From contig NC_064761.1 of the NCBI RefSeq assembly GCF_011397635.1, forward strand, positions 41,504,143 through 41,568,142: a stretch of 64,000 nt of DNA, written 5' to 3'. Below, piece after piece: positions 59,406 to 64,000 of the stretch. Position 1 is the first letter of the stretch. Every line of letters starts with the position of its first letter. The stretch is from Epinephelus fuscoguttatus. Its lineage: Eukaryota; Chordata; Actinopteri; Perciformes; Serranidae. The position numbers were made by a program, and so were the translations under genes. Under the pieces are notes generated by a model. It did no database searches. It saw only the letters and a list, made by a program, of their open reading frames with translations, and was not told the origin of the DNA.

Positions 59406-60918
59406 GTTGGGCTTTTTAATAACTTACTATATTATGAATTTATTATTCCTTGCTACACTATTACATTTTTTATTGCATAGTATGCTGTCACTTTTTTCAC
59501 AAGAAAGTATAATTTGACATGACAATTTGACATTGTATTTTTTTTTTTTTTTGGACAGTTTTGTTGAGAGGGACAGCTGGACGCTCTTCTATCAGTAGGG
59601 TGAAGATTCCACTCTTTACAGTGTCACTTCACTTTCCTCTTTTTAAACAATTTTTTTTTTTTTAACAAAAATAACATGACAGATACTGTAACCTACTCTT
59701 TGTAGTTTCAACAAAACTAGCACCCTTTCTACCATGACCTGAATAAGCAATGATTCTCTCTCCTTTGAACCCAGATTTGGAACGCAAGTGCATTATTGTG
59801 AAATGCATTTATGGTTAACTGTTGCTCTGGAAGTTTATTAATGAATTTGATTGGTGCCAGATTGTATCCACATTATAAGAGCATACAATAGTCTAAATCA
59901 GTACACAATGTGGGGATAGGATGGTTAATGATTTTCAGATCACACAGGGACAAACCATCAAAGCATCAACTCAGTTATTCAAATAAAGTGAGATAACTGT
60001 TAAGAGCAAATAAATTCATTTGACTTCCAAATGCTGTTCCAATACATTTAAAAAAAGAAGTTGAAGGATACAGAAGGATAAACAAAAGAAACAAACTCTG
60101 AGCTCTGAGCTGAGCTGTTATCCATGTACAGTCAAACAAATCTGCTCCCAACAATGAAATCAGCTTTGACTATGTTTGTGACAGATGTGAACCCTGATTA
60201 CAACAGTGCTGCACAGTATTTCCCCCCCAACAACTTCAGAATCTATAGTTAAACAAGCATCAGAATGAAAGTTATTGCATAAAACAGTTTTTAATCAATT
60301 CATTCAATCCTTAGACAGTCCTGGTGATATGATGTAAATCTGACATTAAAATAGTCGTCTATAAGTTACAAAACATGTTGTTTGGTTTCTTTTTTCCACA
60401 AATTTATCACAACAGCATATATTTTAAAATATGTGTATGAAGCAGATTAGAAAGTCATGTTTTAAGTGTGAATGGCACTTGTAGATAAGGCTGACTTATT
60501 AATAAGAGGTGTACAGTACAATATGGATAACTATGGTTGTAAAATGGGGCCAAATATACACATTAAAAAGAAGGTAAAAACAAAATACTGGGTGCAATAT
60601 GCTCCCAACATGTACAAGTAACACACACAGGTTTTGAATCACACAAGACATGAAATCAGAATACAGAATACATTCACGACTTAAAAGCACAATAGTTGTG
60701 CTTTTGCCTCACATTGATGGAAAGTCCCCTTAAGACACAGTCTGTCACAAATAGCATAAAGCTTGTCTCTGTGAAGCTTAATTCAACATCAGAAAATTTT
60801 CAGATGTATCTTTGTGTAAAACTGTTTTTTGTATTAATTAAAACATCCCTAAAGCAGAGGCTGTCACCAGACGTGACATGTGGGACACCAGGCTGAGGTC
60901 AGGCACCAGTGAGGGGTG
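59406..60918. other. Intergenic DNA and probable dhcr24 3' UTR
   Basis: No exon was recognised. TTTATT at 59834-59839 (inverse AATAAA) is a candidate dhcr24 polyadenylation signal about 1.1 kb beyond its stop. The left 200 bp still shows faint satellite-like phrases (GCATAGTATGCTGTCAC). Two long T-runs occur near 59538 and 59650. Confidence 0.35.
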
Positions 60919-62314
60919 TCAGTGTCGCGCAGATTTACAGATTTTATCGTAAACCTCTGGGAAGGCATCCTTACAGCCTAGCTCCTCTCTCAGTCTGTGA
61001 TACAGCTGTCCATCAAACATCTCCCAAAACTCTTCCCGGTCCATGTACACATCTGCATACAGCATCTGGAACCTGCAGGAGGCAGATGGCAAATATATAT
61101 CTCAATGCTCCAGTGTAAATGTATTGGGTGGGTGCGATATTATCACTGTTGTTCTAAAGATATCACTTAAGTTTCATGTACGATTTGACACCTACCCATG
61201 CACATCTCTAACAAACTTCTCCAGCTGACGCGTTGATGCTTTAGCTTCAAAGTGTTTGACTTTAGGCTCTCCATAAGCACCAATATCCACATACAGCTCC
61301 TCCTCTTGACCTTTGGGATGGACCATCCCTCTGCCTGGTGCCAACAGGAAGGGACACAGCCACAGAGGGTAAACCTGAAATAACACGAGACATGCAGGAG
61401 TTCAACAAGGAGCACGCTATGTACGATAAACAGTGGGTATTCATTGGCTTCATTCACATCTGAGTCTCACATCGATGTCCTGGTGGAAGCGCATGATGGC
61501 ATCCTGCAGATTCTTCATGGGCACCAGCATGTCCTGGACCACATGGTGCTGCTCGTAGAGCCGTCTGATGGTCTCTCCCTGGGTGAGCTTCAACAGTGAG
61601 ATCTTAGGAGGAACCATCCATCCAAAAAGCCAGCGAAATACCGGGTTGTTGCCGAAGGGAATAATATCCTGAAGAAAGGATGCAAATACACAGAGACATA
61701 AATGAAAGGGTCAAAAGAGGATGACAAGGTGACTCTGTGTGATGCACTGTGCTGTAACTGGTGTTGAAACAATGAATCATTTATGCAATTTATTAAGCAA
61801 TAAACATGATTTGTTTCTCAAATGTGTGTGTCTTTCTCTGTTTTATAGGACTACAAATAAAATCTTTAAGGGTTTTGTACTCTTGATCAGACATGACAAG
61901 CACATTCAAGATGTCATGTTTGCCTCTGGAAATTTATTGTGGACATTTTATTTACTGTTTTCTCATGTTTTCTACACTACGTGATGATGACAATAATTGT
62001 TATTTATAGACCTGTTTGCTGAGACAGAGTTCAATGTGTGTACAGACGCCAACAGTAGATGGAATAGTTTGAATTTTATTAGCAACTGAATAATGAACTG
62101 TGAAAATGATTCACTTCTCAATGTTTAAATTCATCAATTGCTCAATTTATAGCGTTGAAATATTTGTATTTTAAAAATGACTCATATGAACATGTGATTT
62201 GTGTTCCTCTCTTTAAAAAAAAATTAATTAATTAAAAAAATATAAATATATTAAAGTAAAATGCCAATCATAAAGTAAGGAAAGTAAAATTGTAAATGTG
62301 TCTCGAAAACTGAA

Positions 62315-62356
<42 letters not shown>

Positions 62357-64000
62357 GTGTTGTTTTTTGTAACTTGACTTGAATTTAAAGAATCTGGCTA
62401 AATGGATTTAATGATCTTGAATAGTATTTTCACAAATTTATAAAAATAAAATAAAATCAAGCAAAATCAAATCAAATGAAAATAATTCAGTAAAATAAAA
62501 TATAATCAAGTAAAATAAAATAAAATAAAATGAAAATAAAGTAAATAAAATAAAACAGAATAAAATGAAAAATAAAGTAAAATAAAATAAAATAAAAACA
62601 CATAAAAAAAACACATGCATAAACACAGTAGTTATTTAAATTCCAGTATTAAATATTCAGTCTCTGCTAAAATGCAAATCCTGACCTTTATGACCTTTCT
62701 TTGCTTTCATATGTTCAAATCAATCTTTAAACTTCTGATTTGTCACCACCACTTTCTACTTTTTTACCTATCAATGAGCAATGTTAATACTTTCAAATCA
62801 TGATTCTGACTTCACAAAATCAATCAATAAAAAAAAAAAACACCTTTAACCAAAAAAAAAAAAAAAAAAAAATCCAAACAAAAACGTTAATAATGCTGTG
62901 GAGGTCCTGAAAATGAAATGTAAGATTTAGCCCTCCTCACTATCCAAATAGTTTCATACAGTCCTTTAACATTTAATATTACAATAATATGAATCAAACA
63001 GCATTTTCACATTATATCATTTTTATATGAGGATATAATTTGTCATATCTGTTCCAGTGTAATGTAGATAAGTCAGATCCAATCCAGCTGCACTCCTCTT
63101 GTATTCCAGCAGAGGGCAGCCACAACCTTCCAACCAGCACCATAAACACTTTCACATCTCCACGTCCAACACATCAGCGATGTCTATCACAAAGTGCCGA
63201 TGTAATCACAGCGTCCGTCAGCCCTGTTTCTATCTGACTTCCCTCTGCACCGTCGACAAAGCAAAATCCTTTCAAAGACAGAGAGCACCCAAAAGCCCCG
63301 AGCCAGCTCCTGTCCGTATCTGTCAAACCCATACTATGCATAATTCATCACACCATTTACTGTTACAGAAAACAGAGGATGCCAAGCCCTTCTCACTAAT
63401 GGCTAATGGTGTGTGTGTGTGTGTGCGTGAGTACAAAGTTTGTGTGTGACAGAGCATTAGAGTCTAATAAAGTGAAGCGGGTTGATAAGACGATGACAAG
63501 ATGATATCTGTAGATACGTGCAGGACGTTAATGTAATCCTAAAGTTCATGGAAACAATCTTTGTGTGCGTGTGTGTGATTTTGTGAGTACCTGAAGCTCC
63601 CAGAAGATGCTGCGTGTGTGTCTGTGATAGTACTGTCTCAGAGGGATATATTCGACTCCAGTGTGGTTGTTTTTCAGGTAGCCCTCCACGTGTTTAAAGA
63701 ACCAGGGTTTGAAGTGCAGGCCGATTCTGTTAATCTGACGTCACAGAGGAGAGACGGAGGTTAGAAGTGAACCAACATGAGAAAACAATACAGCTCATAA
63801 ACACTTTACCTTATCAGGCTCAGCGTGGTCAGTCATCGTTCCCGTCATGATGACAGCAGAGTCCCGGGTGTACTGGAGGCCCTCTACGAACGTGTTCTGC
63901 TTGTTCTCCGATGCTTCAGTGAAGCGTCTGCAGATGTTCTCCAGCCCTCTGACCGGCTCATAGCGCAGCTTCACCCACGGTTTAGCCGGGACTATTTTGA
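60919..64000 (-). CDS. dhcr24: DHCR24, delta(24)-sterol reductase, C-terminal exons (partial)
   Basis: These are the last five exons on the minus strand: 64000-63810 (truncated by the window), 63734-63591, 61668-61471, 61374-61196 and 61072-60919 (TGA). All phases join. They encode the C-terminal part: [150 protein letters not shown], and the terminal [16 protein letters not shown]. All match vertebrate DHCR24 (seladin-1), an ER-membrane FAD- and NADPH-dependent enzyme that reduces the C24 double bond of sterols such as desmosterol. The FAD-binding N-terminal half lies beyond the window. Intron 61669-63590 is A/T-rich. Confidence 0.96.
62316..62353. repeat. GT dinucleotide repeat in dhcr24 intron
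   Basis: About 17 GT units; nothing else is recognised between 61669 and 62400 in this intron. Confidence 0.8.
62435..62606. repeat. AAAAT-type low-complexity repeat in dhcr24 intron
   Basis: AATAAAATAAAATCAAG-like pentanucleotide units over about 170 bp, followed further right by an A-run near 62848-62870. No conserved elements were noticed in the rest of the intron up to 63590. Confidence 0.75.

Noticed and set aside
62438-62626. Very hydrophobic 62-codon frame on the minus strand
   Set aside because: It is the translation of an AAAAT low-complexity repeat.

Overview
The window is nuclear DNA of a ray-finned fish, most likely a spiny-rayed (acanthomorph) teleost. It has vertebrate genes split by GT-AG introns, high A/T intergenic DNA, GT and TA microsatellites, tRNA-derived SINEs, and hAT and Tc1-like transposons of types common in teleosts. 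No bacterial-style operons, CRISPR arrays or RNA genes were recognised. No retroviral or LTR element was identified.

Nine protein-coding genes can be read exon by exon. From left to right they are: the 3' end of ing5 (+, PHD finger histone reader); cep19 (-, centrosome and cilium) head-to-head with pigx (+, GPI-anchor mannosyltransferase subunit); pak2 (+, Rac/Cdc42-activated kinase, 14 coding exons); rpp21 (+, RNase P/MRP subunit); aqp12 (-, unorthodox aquaporin); slc35d1 (+, ER nucleotide-sugar transporter, 12 coding exons, one intron with a GC donor); tmem205 (-, four-helix membrane protein); and the 3' half of dhcr24 (-, last step of cholesterol synthesis), which runs off the right edge. 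For the seven complete genes the exon phases join without a break, giving predicted proteins of 158 (cep19), 247 (pigx), 530 (pak2), 157 (rpp21), 278 (aqp12), 323 (slc35d1) and 188 (tmem205) residues. All are close to the sizes I recall for their vertebrate relatives.

The genes do not form one pathway. They are a syntenic neighbourhood that mixes blocks I recall from different human chromosomes: 3q29 for CEP19-PIGX-PAK2, 2q37 for ING5 and AQP12, 1p31-p32 for SLC35D1 and DHCR24, 6p for RPP21 and 19p for TMEM205.

The unusual content is in the repeats. There is a ~2 kb minisatellite of 37-38 bp units with 76-bp and 112-bp higher-order periods (57.45-59.4 kb), preceded by a related short-unit array and two related SINEs. 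There is a 189-bp A/T-rich tandem repeat just upstream of slc35d1 (33.46-34.3 kb) with two copies that read as identical, and a TATCT-type minisatellite carrying a SINE (11.1-11.7 kb). Other features are a ~640-bp foldback element inside a pak2 intron, a Tc1-like relic nested in another repeat, a near full-length but dead Tc1-like transposon in a TA microsatellite, and two hAT-type elements with recognisable 8-bp target duplications. No previously undescribed protein system was found. The tandem-repeat and nested-element structures are the observations most worth a second look.
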